Assembly (NCBI GenBank): GCA_004014935.1
Contig: CP025321.1
Coordinates: 3,100,001 to 3,164,000 of the forward strand
Direction: 5' to 3'
DNA length: 64,000 bases
Source: Saccharomycopsis malanga
Taxonomy: Eukaryota; Ascomycota; Saccharomycetes; Ascoideales; Saccharomycopsidaceae
Of the stretch, positions 1-8,996 are shown one piece after another; position 1 is the stretch's first letter; the number at the start of each line of letters is the position of its first letter. The position numbers and the translations under genes were made by a program. A model generated the notes under the pieces. That model was not told the origin of the DNA, made no database searches, and saw nothing but the letters and a program-made list of their open reading frames with translations.

Positions 1-1850
1 TATGGAAAAGACAACAAAATTATAAGAGATATTTTTTTCATCATATGGAATGCAAAGTATAAGATCAAAGTGGACATGACAAATGTTTGTATTTCGTTGA
101 CTTTGAAATCCACATTTATCTTAGAAATGTAAGGATAGAAGATTAAGTATCCAAGAAGAATCAAAGTTAAAAGTTTAATTGGGTTTTTCACAATAGAATT
201 GTTTTGGGTCAATGTTTTGATTCCATCAATGAGTTTATCATAAGATTTAGATTTTATATAATTGAGCCAGCCATTAGTTGGTGTTGACTTGTTATCCTTT
301 TTAATATCGTCGCTAGCGGCATCGTCCAACAAAGCCAAGTTCGAACGTTTGTAACGTAAGCTATTGTCAGTATTGCTATCGATTTCACTGAAAGCAATAT
401 CGTTTGACGAAAGAACCTTGTTACTGATTAGTGTAATCGCGATACCTAGAAAAATAAGAATCAAGAATAAATTGTCAGACAACACTTTATGCTCATCATT
501 GTTATGGTGGTTATGATGATTTTCGTGATTAAAATCCTGATCAACCAAACTGACAACAAACTCTTCTAACGAATGAGTAATTAGATCAAATCCAACATAA
601 AACAATGAGACACTCAAAGCAAATCCAAAAAGGACTTCTAAACGACTTAGGCCAAAAGGAAACCTGATTGACGATTTTTCCCACACCTCAAAGTTTTTGA
701 AAATCTCTACAATCACAACTAGAAAGTTGTTAATTGAATCAAAGAAAACAAGATGCGACAAGGTAGTAAGACAGGTGAGCGAATATTGGAAACCGGCAAG
801 AAACACAATAGATGAATAGAATAAATGAACAAAACACCATGCAAGCTTGAACTTTTGAGAATCGCTACAAGATTCGAAGAATTCATGCGCCGAAGGAATA
901 GGCAAAGAAGTAGGAATGTTCAACTGCGCTCTCTTTTTCGGTTCTTGAAAAAAGTTCATGGAAACAGAAGAGTGTTTGTATCTATGGCCTCTACGGTGAG
1001 CTGGTTTCTGAAGGATGTTAGGATTGGACATTGTTATGGAGGTGTAGTTGAACGGATTGGTGGCAGAAGAGCTTGAGTCTTTACGTCTTGACGGGCTGGC
1101 ATTACGAATTGGGGAGCCTGATCTTGAGTTGAGATAGAAATCCGTGGCGTTGTCATATTCTGATCTTGAGCCAGCTCTAGATATCCCTGAACCTAATGGA
1201 GGTGGTGACAAAGTATGACTACCTAACTTTTGAGAGTTGTTAGAGCCTATAGAATGAATGCTGGATCGGTTGCCCGCCTTGTTGGCATATCCTGGTGGTG
1301 AAAAGGATAAAAAGGGGTCTGGCAGAGCTGCTAGGCTATTGATGGTAGGAGCTCGCTGCTGTGTCCCGTTAGTACTGTTACTTTTATTCAAAGACTCCGA
1401 TGATTGTTTCATAACCAACGACGGAGCAGTATTGTTTATATATGAGTCCAAATCGGCATATAACGATCTGGGGCGTTGACGTCTTCCAGACTTGTAGCTT
1501 CCTGTATTTCCTAAAAAGCTTCCTCGTGTTGGAGGCGCCATTTCCGATCCATTATTGCTGTCTGACCGATTGAGAGATTCGAACAACTTGTTTCCATTAC
1601 CGTATGTCTTTTTCAACGGTGATCCCGTTACGCTGGTATGATTTCCAATAGAGTCGCCAATCTTAGCTTTATTCGTTGGAGTTCCCATTTCCTCATTGAA
1701 GTGAGACAAAGTTGGTGACACCACACCTAATGACGACTGTGGTGAGTCGACTATTGCGCTCTCATTAGATGGATAACTGTACCGAGGCACATACTGAAGC
1801 TGGGGCTTGCCTTGTTGATAAAGCGAGTCTTTCTTCGTCTCCTCCGCCAT
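1..1850 (-). CDS. ZRG17: Zrg17-like ER zinc transporter (cation diffusion facilitator), 3' end cut by window
   Basis: The frame opens at ATG 1848-1850 and stays open to the window edge, giving about 616 residues without the C-terminus. Residues 1 to about 310 are Ser/Asn/Pro-rich and probably disordered and cytosolic. From about residue 335 there are membrane segments, followed by the motif RFPFGLSRLEVLFGF, which is the PFG-R-EVL signature of CDF proteins. A His-rich loop (HENHHNHHNN) comes next, then further membrane helices. In S. cerevisiae, Zrg17 pairs with Msc2 to load zinc into the ER. The long hydrophilic N-terminus and the degenerate CDF core fit Zrg17 better than Zrc1/Cot1. Msc2 is the main alternative, but it has more N-terminal membrane segments. 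Confidence 0.82.
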   Translation of the reverse strand, partial: MAEETKKDSLYQQGKPQLQYVPRYSYPSNESAIVDSPQSSLGVVSPTLSHFNEEMGTPTNKAKIGDSIGNHTSVTGSPLKKTYGNGNKLFESLNRSDSNNGSEMAPPTRGSFLGNTGSYKSGRRQRPRSLYADLDSYINNTAPSLVMKQSSESLNKSNSTNGTQQRAPTINSLAALPDPFLSFSPPGYANKAGNRSSIHSIGSNNSQKLGSHTLSPPPLGSGISRAGSRSEYDNATDFYLNSRSGSPIRNASPSRRKDSSSSATNPFNYTSITMSNPNILQKPAHRRGHRYKHSSVSMNFFQEPKKRAQLNIPTSLPIPSAHEFFESCSDSQKFKLAWCFVHLFYSSIVFLAGFQYSLTCLTTLSHLVFFDSINNFLVVIVEIFKNFEVWEKSSIRFPFGLSRLEVLFGFALSVSLFYVGFDLITHSLEEFVVSLVDQDFNHENHHNHHNNDEHKVLSDNLFLILIFLGIAITLISNKVLSSNDIAFSEIDSNTDNSLRYKRSNLALLDDAASDDIKKDNKSTPTNGWLNYIKSKSYDKLIDGIKTLTQNNSIVKNPIKLLTLILLGYLIFYPYISKINVDFKVNEIQTFVMSTLILYFAFHMMKKISLIILLSFP

Positions 1851-2406
1851 TTCTTTCAATCTTGTCTCCCTTTCTTCTTGTCTACTACACTGTGATATTT
1901 CATATATACTAATTATTCTTCCTTCTCAGCCTTATTAACACCTGAAAACCAGCCATCAGCCAACGCGCACGTGACATATTTAAATGCAATAACTACTATA
2001 TTAGTTTCTGGACGGCTAGGTTTAATTAAGCTGTTTTATAACACTGAAGACGTTTTTACACCTTGCAAGACGTTTTCACGCGGTTTGAGGTGGTTTAGGA
2101 AATGTCCCATTACAAGAATGTTGCCTAACAATAATATAGTTGTGTTGCTTTGATTGCTTACTGAGCAATATAGGTCTTATTGCTAACTTACTAGGCAACA
2201 AGTATTATAATTGGGGTCATAGGAACATGTAAAAAAATGTGGCTCTGTTGATTGTAAATTAAACAAAATAAATTCTTTTAAACAAAAATTTTAGTGTATG
2301 CTTTTGTTGCGATTCTTGATCATGTCAAAGTATAATAAAGCTACATTAAACCAACTTTCCAAAAACAGTATGAATAAAATGTGTATATTACAAGTCTAAA
2401 TAACGT
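1851..2406. other. Intergenic, ZRG17 promoter and NOP12 3' flank
   Basis: This 556 bp stretch lies between the 5' end of ZRG17 and the 3' end of NOP12, both on the minus strand. It is AT-rich. TTGCCTAACA near 2117 and CTAGGCAACA near 2191 are similar short arms in opposite orientation. I see no ORF with coding character and no RNA gene. Confidence 0.6.
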
Positions 2407-3894
2407 TCACTTTTCCCCTGCAGTCTTGTTCTTTGCATCAAACTCTTCACGAAGCTTTCTAAACTTTTTACTTCTCTCAGTGTGTCTGGCCTTCTTCACC
2501 CGAGGCTTCTTTATCTTACCATTCTTCACACTCACACCTTTACCCTCTTGGGCTCTGGCACCCTCAATGATAGCCTTGCCGGCCTCAGCACGATCCTGTT
2601 TCCCCAAAATAGTTTTAGCACGGCCAATCTTGGTCTTTTGCTTCTCATTAAGATGCACTTTATTCTGCGCTCTAATATCTGATAATGCCTGCTTCTCGCT
2701 TGCACTCTTCTTACATCTGGTCACTCGTAATTTTCTTGGCTTCTTTGGCTTACCTTCTTGAGTTTGTTGGGTCTTGGCAATGAGTTCCTTTCCATTGAGA
2801 AGTAAAGCCTTAGACACACTTACTGGTTCTTCGAATTGGACATAAGCAAATCCTTTACCCAAGTTAGTCTTGGGGTCTCTCACAACCCTAACATATTCTA
2901 TCTTACCACAGCTTTCAAAAAATTTCCACAATGACTCTTCTCTTTCATTAAAGTCTAGATTACCAATGAACACACTTCTATTGTTGTCTTTCTTGAAAGG
3001 ATGAGAAACAGAATCAATTCTCAAGTGATGATCCAAAAACACCTCGCCATTCAACTTAAGAGCTTTATTAATTGAATCCTTGGATTTGAATACTATATAA
3101 GCGTTCACGGTGTCTTTGAAATCGTGAAATTTTTTTTGAATATACGCCACTTTCTTTGGCAACTGTTCAGAAAACGCAATAGATCTGAACCTTATAGACT
3201 CAATCTGTCCAAACCCTTGAAACTTTTTCTTGAGTGCCTTCTCCTCTTTCTTACTGGTCATAACAACAGAATTCAAGTTACCCACAAATAAAGTTCTATC
3301 TGCTTTTTCCAACTCTGACTCTTTCAAATTCACAGCAGTAGCTTCATTCTTACTTTTTTTATCTTTCTTATCTTCTTCTTTTGAATTTTCTTCTTCTGAC
3401 TTTTCTTCTTCTTCATCTCCCTCTTCTTTGTCAGCAAGACGTTCCATATATTCAGCCTCAAGATCTTCGTTATCTTCGTTCTTTCTCTTACGCTTCTTGG
3501 TGACTTTCGCGCTCACATCTTCCGATTCGCTTTCAGAATCATTACTTTCTTCCTCGCTTGCTTCTTCTGAGCCCTCTTCTGGATTTTCTTCTGGGTTCTC
3601 TTCTGACTTAGGTCTTGGCACTGGAGTATACGAACCAATCACTCTTCTAGCAAGTGGACCAGCTCCTCCGCTGGAACCAAAAAGAGAGCCAATTTTACTG
3701 TCAATGTTCTTTTCGTTCTTTAAAACAGATCCAAAAAGTTTTTCTTCGAGATTGTTTGATTCTTCAGCAGTTTTGGTTACTTTCTCGGTATTCTTTTTTG
3801 ATTGGCTCTTAGCTTCTTTCTTGGTAATTTTGCTAATTTTTGAGTCTGTCTTTGATTTGACATCTTTCTTAGCACTTTTCGTCTTAGATCCCAT
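2407..3894 (-). CDS. NOP12: Nop12-like nucleolar RNA-binding protein, two RRMs
   Basis: A 495-residue protein. The N-terminal ~200 residues are Lys/Glu/Ser-rich with a basic KKRKRK stretch. RRM1 spans about 200-297 (RNP2-like RTLFVGNL) and carries an insertion around YIQKKFHDF. RRM2 spans about 305-390 (SVFIGNLDF and GKGFAYVQF). The C-terminus is Lys/Arg-rich. This order, including the split first RRM, matches S. cerevisiae Nop12, needed for pre-25S rRNA processing in the nucleolus. The start is ATG 3892-3894. The upstream region has a PAC box, typical of ribosome-biogenesis genes. The family member Nop13 is less likely because it lacks this long acidic/basic N-terminus. Confidence 0.88.
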   Translation of the reverse strand: MGSKTKSAKKDVKSKTDSKISKITKKEAKSQSKKNTEKVTKTAEESNNLEEKLFGSVLKNEKNIDSKIGSLFGSSGGAGPLARRVIGSYTPVPRPKSEENPEENPEEGSEEASEEESNDSESESEDVSAKVTKKRKRKNEDNEDLEAEYMERLADKEEGDEEEEKSEEENSKEEDKKDKKSKNEATAVNLKESELEKADRTLFVGNLNSVVMTSKKEEKALKKKFQGFGQIESIRFRSIAFSEQLPKKVAYIQKKFHDFKDTVNAYIVFKSKDSINKALKLNGEVFLDHHLRIDSVSHPFKKDNNRSVFIGNLDFNEREESLWKFFESCGKIEYVRVVRDPKTNLGKGFAYVQFEEPVSVSKALLLNGKELIAKTQQTQEGKPKKPRKLRVTRCKKSASEKQALSDIRAQNKVHLNEKQKTKIGRAKTILGKQDRAEAGKAIIEGARAQEGKGVSVKNGKIKKPRVKKARHTERSKKFRKLREEFDAKNKTAGEK

Positions 3895-4351
3895 TTTCCT
3901 TCAATAAATTCTATTTAAAGTATACTGGATTTTCCTCACAGTATACAATTCCAATCACTTTTATTAATATATGGACTTTTCACTAGTAATTTTTCAAAAA
4001 AAACAAAAAAAATTTCTTAGGCGATGAGGCTCGCGTCTTACCCGGTCGCATCTCATGTATTATTGATGGTTTATATCAACTATACTATCTTTCTACAAAG
4101 CAAAAATATAGTACATTAATAAGTAACATTATATCAAAGTTGAATTGTAGCATGCTGGTATACCAAAAAATAGGAACTAAAAGTAGAAAAAATGAAAAGA
4201 AAAGTATGACTAGAAAAGAACATCGTAAAACCATCGTAAGAAACAAGAAAAGAATTAAGAAATCGCAAACAACTAAATAATAAGAATACATATCCCAATA
4301 AAAATACATTTTTTGAAATTGACAAAACAAAGTTGTTCACCAACATCCGCG
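3895..4351. other. Intergenic, NOP12 promoter and DEP1 3' flank
   Basis: 457 bp between two minus-strand genes. It holds the PAC box listed separately and an A/T run near 3990-4016 (TTTTTCAAAAAAAAC), loosely like the RRPE element that often pairs with PAC. No coding signal. Confidence 0.6.
4021..4028. promoter_or_regulatory. PAC box upstream of NOP12
   Basis: GCGATGAG matches the core of the PAC element (polymerase A and C box, bound by Dot6/Tod6 in S. cerevisiae). It lies 127 bp upstream of the NOP12 start. A second weaker match in the other orientation, GCATCTCATG, lies at about 4048-4057. PAC boxes coordinate ribosome-biogenesis genes, which fits this target. Confidence 0.6.
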
Positions 4352-6106
4352 TCATATTATGCCCAATGCAGACAAATCCTCGTTTATCTCGTCGGCAGTG
4401 CTGGAGGTTATTTTGGAAGCAACAGGGAATCCATATTGCTGGCTGACCATATTGAGAGCTTCAAGTTCGTGGTTTATTAGACTGGCCTGGTTTATCTGGT
4501 CCTGCTTGTGGCGCGAAACGCGATAAGAGTATTCCGGAGTAATGGTGTTCATCAACTTTCTGTCTCTGTTAATGTCGTACCATTGAACTGTGGTGTCATT
4601 CAAAATATTCATCTTAATTTCTGATTTCTCTTTCAAATATTGTTGATGTATAGCCAATCTTTGGGCACGGGTTTGTCTATCAATGCATAGCAAGTGGTAC
4701 TTTTGTCTATTCTGCACCAATGTCAACTTCTTGTTTCTATGATTTTCAATTTTTTCGTAAACGGACTTGAGCGCTGGATGCGATCCATTGATACACATTT
4801 GAATTTCAGACTCAAATGTCTTAAGCTTATCTTCATAAAGCTTATCCTTCAATCGAGCAAACTCAATCTCAATCTCCGTCAATTTCTCAATCGCTTCTTT
4901 ACGATGCTTTTGTCTAGCAGCCTCATCTTCTTGTTTCTTCTGAATACTGGCCTCATCTTCCTTTGGTCTAACTTTGTTTCGTAGTGAGTCATTACCGTTA
5001 TGTGTGTCTTCTTCATCTTCCTCTTCCTCCTCTTCCAATTCTTCTTCTTCTTCCTCTGCAGCATCCTCTTCATCTGCTTGTCCGTTCACCTGATCATCAT
5101 GATGTTCCTTAACATCTGCTTCTGCTGATGCTTTAGGTTCAAGAGGTGCTTCTTTCGTGTCTTCATTATCAGTATGTGTCTCTGGAGCTTTTTGATCAGT
5201 TTTTTGTTCTTCTTTCGGTGACTCTGTCTTTCTTTTCTTATTTTCACTATCAGAAGCAGACTCATCAACATCTGATTTTCTCTTGTTTGAAAGTTGTGGC
5301 AGTAAATTGAGAGCAGGGCCATTAAATGCGCTTGTTTTAGAAGACTCTTGAACGTCTTCACTCGCCAGTGTCTCATTGATATCATTAGCCTTACCATTGA
5401 TCTTGATTGCCTCATTTATCATCTCTTGTTTTACCTCCACATTGTCTGGTATGTTTTCCTTGTTGCTATCTTCTGGACGAGCTTCCTCTGAGCTATTGTC
5501 ATTGACCCTTTTGATGACAACAGTACCACTGTCCTGGGTAGCAACAAGCATTGAAGGGTCTTCCGCCTGTTCCTGTTTTGCATCAAGCTCAATATCCTTG
5601 GTGGCAGCAGTGTGGACAGTGTCCTGAGCATCGCTGAAGGTGCTTAGCTGGTCATCCTTGATGGAAGAAACAGTATCATTAGGATCGGAGATTTCGCCGC
5701 TGGAAATGTCTTTTCTGGCTAACTCCATGAGATGAGACTTGAACTCACCATCCTTGTCAAGAGGATAATCTGTTTTAGCCTTATCAGAGTAATTCATCTT
5801 TTCGGTCTCGGCCTCTGAATCCGTTAAATCACTAAGCTCTGACGACTCGCTCGAGAATAAGTATCGACTGGAATTCTGGAAGCCCTTGGAAAAGGATTCT
5901 GGAAGAGTGTTGGAAAGCAACGTTTTATCCTCCTCCAGATGCTTATCCGCAACGTTGCCACTTCCGACTATGTTTGATGGCTCGTTGCTACCGCTCTTGC
6001 TGTTTGTTTCCTGAGACAACTCTGATTTAGCTGGAACTCTACTGTTGGTGTCAGGTTCTGGTGTTATACTATTATCTTGTTGCATTGACTCCAGAATATT
6101 AGGCAT
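4352..6106 (-). CDS. DEP1: Dep1-like subunit of the Rpd3L histone deacetylase complex
   Basis: 584 residues from ATG 6104-6106. The first ~390 residues are Ser/Glu/Asp-rich and disordered, with an acidic run near the middle. The conserved Sds3/Dep1-type domain follows: KLTEIEIEFARLKDKLYEDK, then QMCINGSHPALKSVYEKI, then TVQWYDINRDRK. These match S. cerevisiae Dep1 as I recall it (EFAQLRQKLY, GSHPEL, TWYDINKERR). Dep1 anchors the Rpd3L corepressor complex in the nucleus. The reading frame continues upstream to 6199 with plausible residues but no ATG, and a stop lies just before that point. Either ATG 6106 is the true start or a short upstream exon is spliced in. The C-terminus is shorter than I recall for S. 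cerevisiae. Confidence 0.82.
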   Translation of the reverse strand: MPNILESMQQDNSITPEPDTNSRVPAKSELSQETNSKSGSNEPSNIVGSGNVADKHLEEDKTLLSNTLPESFSKGFQNSSRYLFSSESSELSDLTDSEAETEKMNYSDKAKTDYPLDKDGEFKSHLMELARKDISSGEISDPNDTVSSIKDDQLSTFSDAQDTVHTAATKDIELDAKQEQAEDPSMLVATQDSGTVVIKRVNDNSSEEARPEDSNKENIPDNVEVKQEMINEAIKINGKANDINETLASEDVQESSKTSAFNGPALNLLPQLSNKRKSDVDESASDSENKKRKTESPKEEQKTDQKAPETHTDNEDTKEAPLEPKASAEADVKEHHDDQVNGQADEEDAAEEEEEELEEEEEEDEEDTHNGNDSLRNKVRPKEDEASIQKKQEDEAARQKHRKEAIEKLTEIEIEFARLKDKLYEDKLKTFESEIQMCINGSHPALKSVYEKIENHRNKKLTLVQNRQKYHLLCIDRQTRAQRLAIHQQYLKEKSEIKMNILNDTTVQWYDINRDRKLMNTITPEYSYRVSRHKQDQINQASLINHELEALNMVSQQYGFPVASKITSSTADEINEDLSALGII

Positions 6107-6199
6107 GTTAACATTGGCGTGGGAATCACTGTCAAATAGAGTACTCCTTAAAAAGGAAGAGTGTTTGGAAAATGGATCAAGTTCAATTTGCCTATGCAA

Positions 6200-6727
6200 T
6201 TAATAGTTGTTCATTGAAAGAAAAATCATTCATCTTCTACTAAAAATTGGTTCGAAACCTTTATCGCACGCCCTCATCCCGTAAAGACGGGAAAAACAAA
6301 AACAGACCGACTATCCAACCAGTCCATAGAGGCTGACCTGACCAGTCTTCTTCGCTGATTTTTCTTGCTAAAAAACGACGCACCAGCCATGTGGTTCCAT
6401 ATATGCATGTTCCTGCTGCATAAAGCATATCATTACAGATTAGTGCATGTGATATAACCTGTCACCTGGTTATGGCAATTTGAATAATTCAAGAAAAACA
6501 AATGACATTCATGTGATCTTTTTTAGGGTTTTTATTTTTCAGTAGTGACAGTGAAAAATTAATTATTCACGTGATCTTTGTCTCTTGATCGTGGAGAGGG
6601 CTTCTCCTCTGGCTAGACTGCGAGTGTGGGAGAGTACCAATTTTCAAGGTTTTTGGCTTGATATTGGCTGTTGTATCACTAACAATACTTGAGAATAGGG
6701 TCGACTAAAATACAAGCCAATTTAAAA
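6200..6727. other. Divergent promoter region, DEP1 / RPP2B
   Basis: About 530 bp between the DEP1 frame and the RPP2B 5' splice site. It contains the Tbf1/Cbf1-type sites listed separately and should include the non-coding first exon of RPP2B, whose start I cannot place. A tRNA-like B-box sequence at 6249-6259 has no tRNA around it. Confidence 0.55.
6523..6573. promoter_or_regulatory. Tbf1-type and Cbf1-type sites of a ribosomal protein promoter
   Basis: TTAGGGTT at 6523-6530 matches the Tbf1 recognition core. CACGTG at 6568-6573, within TTCACGTGATC, is a Cbf1-type E-box, and a related CATGTGATC sits just before the Tbf1 site. In Candida albicans, ribosomal protein genes are driven by Tbf1 and Cbf1 rather than by Rap1. 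The pair lies about 155-205 bp upstream of the 5'UTR donor of RPP2B, where such sites are expected. Confidence 0.6.
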
Positions 6728-7181
6728 GTAAGTGGTTATTCAGAGAATATTTATGTGGTGTGGTCGTAATCACGGTCTGTTGAATCAGTGTGTCCAGGTT
6801 GTGCGAATCTGCATTTTATCATATTTCATTATGTGAACAATTATCAAATAAAGATGAAGTCCATAATATTTTAATTGCAAAATGGCAAAACGACAAACTG
6901 GCAAAAATCAAATTTACAATACTATGAGTGGATATGTCGTTATTACGTTATAATATACTTTATCTTTCACGTCAATGTCAGCCATTACAACCAAGATTTA
7001 ATTCTGATTCTTGCCAAGATAAATCAGAAATATTGTTTTATATCATTAGGAATATCCATTAATCAAAATTTGTCACAGTCAGTCAAAGATCAGTTTGAAA
7101 TTTTCACTATCTAGACACCCCTGAGAAGAAGGCTATATACCGCACAATAGACATTGTAAAACAATTACTAACTATGTTTAG
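6728..7181 (+). other. Predicted 5'UTR intron of RPP2B (454 nt)
   Basis: The donor is GTAAGT at 6728-6733, the branch point is TACTAAC at 7166-7172 and the acceptor is TTTAG ending at 7181. The acceptor directly abuts the RPP2B start codon at 7182, so the intron lies wholly in the 5'UTR. The branch and acceptor are strong; the choice of donor is inferred, because it is the only good GTAAGT in range. Ribosomal protein genes are enriched for introns in yeasts. Confidence 0.7.
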
Positions 7182-7505
7182 ATGAAATACTTAGCTGCTT
7201 ACTTATTACTCGTTCAAGCTGGTAACGCTGAACCATCTGCTGCCGACATAACCAAAGTCTTGGAGTCTGTCGGTATCGAAGTTGAGTCCGAAAAATTGGA
7301 CAAATTGATTGCTGAAGTCTCTGGCAAGAACGCTGAAGAATTGATCGCCGAGGGTGTCGAGAAATTGTCTTCTGTCCCAACTGGTGGTGCCAGTGCTGCT
7401 GCTGGTGGTGCTTCTGGTGCTTCTGACGAAGCTGCCGCTGAAGAAGCCCCAGCTGAAGAAGAAGAAGAATCTGACGACGACATGGGTTTCGGTTTGTTCG
7501 ACTAA
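7182..7505 (+). CDS. RPP2B: Cytosolic ribosomal stalk protein P2 beta
   Basis: 107 residues, complete. The N-terminus [20 protein letters not shown] is the P2 dimerisation domain. An Ala/Gly hinge and an acidic tail follow, ending in [12 protein letters not shown], the universal P-protein C-terminus that recruits elongation factors to the ribosome. Length and both ends match family members, so no coding exon is missing. Start MKYLAAY favours P2 over P1, and in Candida nomenclature P2B. Codon use is strongly biased (TTG, GCT, GAA), as in a highly expressed gene. Confidence 0.96.
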   Translation: MKYLAAYLLLVQAGNAEPSAADITKVLESVGIEVESEKLDKLIAEVSGKNAEELIAEGVEKLSSVPTGGASAAAGGASGASDEAAAEEAPAEEEEESDDDMGFGLFD

Positions 7506-7907
7506 GCTAATTCATTAATCATTGTTTCTTAACGTGTATCACTCTAATAAATCAACCAATTTTGTTTAGTTTTTGTTTGTTTTATACTGAATAGCTGTAA
7601 GTTGTATTGTAATAATATGTCGCTTCGCACCAGGGAATTTCTGTAACAAATGTGTCTCTTTAAACAATAAAGTGGGTTTTCTCCGCAATTATTATCGACG
7701 CAAAGTTGCTTTGATTAAACCAATTCTGGTTAGCAAATTCAAAGACATTTGAAATAGTATGTTAAGACATGTTAAGAGATTCCTAATTGAGAAAGATGCG
7801 GTGTTCGACGCACGCTACGTGCATATCCCTAATCATACAAGTATATATCGACATCAACTTCAAGAAAGCATGAAACATTATAAAATAAATTATAGGAATC
7901 TGGGATA
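7506..7907. other. Intergenic, RPP2B 3' flank and promoter of the MTFP1-like gene
   Basis: 402 bp of AT-rich sequence. CTCTAATAAATC soon after the RPP2B stop suits a 3' processing region. Nothing else is recognised. Confidence 0.5.
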
Positions 7908-8953
7908 ATGGACGGTGCAAATGCGTCAAAGGCACAATCTGAGACGAACAATTCGGATAAAATAGATACCATTGATACTAATATCCGATATGTTGGTTAC
8001 GGACAGCGCGCAAGAGTAGGTATTAACTTTAACTTATGCCTACTAAAGCTACGTACTAACAGTCCCAGCAATTGTTCAAAACATTGAGGGAGAGTGGAAA
8101 CTTAAACCAAATATCTGCTGATTTAGCAGGACTCGCCAAGGAGACCAAATTTGGGATTGCCTCTTCCTCAGTCATGCATCCTATAAACCCAAACATGATT
8201 AAAAATAGCCATCAAATTGCTAGAGAATCTCAGATTGTGGCTAAAGAAGCTCGACTAGCTGGTACTACTGTTCTGAATATTGCGAAAACCTCAAAATCTA
8301 TATATAATTATAGTTTGATCAAGCCAGCATTGAGAAATGTGAAGCTTGCAGGCGGACTTACCAAACGATTGATAGACTTGCAAGACATGATCAAAGGAGT
8401 ATTCAAAAAAACAGAGGATCACAACAATAAAGAGAATATTGATCAAAAACATAGTCGAGGGCAGAGGCAATTGATCAAAGCCTGCAACTTTCTATCTTGG
8501 TCTTATATTGCAGGAGACGTAACTTATGAAACTTTGAAAGCATACAATTATCACCATTCAAGTACAGGCAAGGTCCCTTCAAATAGCACGGAAAGTGAAA
8601 ACCCCCCAAGCGACTATAGAATGGTTTTTATTGAACGCTCATTGTTTCATATGATTACCACTGTGATGATCCCAACGTTCGCTATCAAGTATATTATCAA
8701 ATTCTCTGTAAGCTACGTTTTCAACCCGGTTAACTACATAACTTTAAACTCCTTTGCAACAAAGCTTCGGTCAAAGGAGGCTTCAAAACATAGCATACAC
8801 TCATTGGTTGACAAGAGCAGTTTACAACGGTTGCTCTTCTTCCGGTTAGGGCCTTTCTTGGTTGTCTCAACAATTTTCCCTTTTATACCAAGATATCTGG
8901 ATAAGCCAGTTGAAAAATATCTACACAGAGCTTTCAAAGCAGTCAGTAAATAA
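7908..8953 (+). CDS. MTFP1/MTP18-like mitochondrial inner-membrane protein, one intron
   Basis: Two exons, 7908-8015 and 8069-8953, give 330 residues. The 53 nt intron has donor GTAGGT, branch TACTAAC and acceptor CAG. The spliced N-terminus reads IRYVGYGQRARQLFKTLRES, then AKETKFGIASSSVMHPI. A later block NFLSWSYIAGDVTYETLKAY and the C-terminal FPFIPRYLDKPVEKYLHRAF match the mitochondrial fission process protein 1 family (YxGYxxR, SWAY-GDVxYE, P-DxPVE). Family members are inner-membrane proteins linked to mitochondrial division. A fungus-specific Lys/Asn-rich insert separates the first and second helices, so this protein is longer than animal MTFP1 (about 166 aa). S. cerevisiae has no obvious counterpart that I recall. 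The 3' end meets the convergent P450 gene 43 bp away across a (TA)n run. Confidence 0.78.
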
Positions 8954-8996
8954 AAAGATACTTGGTATTATATATATATATATATATTTCGCCCCA

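Noticed and set aside
6249-6259. GGTTCGAAACC resembling a tRNA B box
   Set aside because: No A box, anticodon arm or acceptor stem around it.
6875-7114. 79-codon frame upstream of RPP2B
   Set aside because: It lies wholly inside the predicted 5'UTR intron and has no domain.
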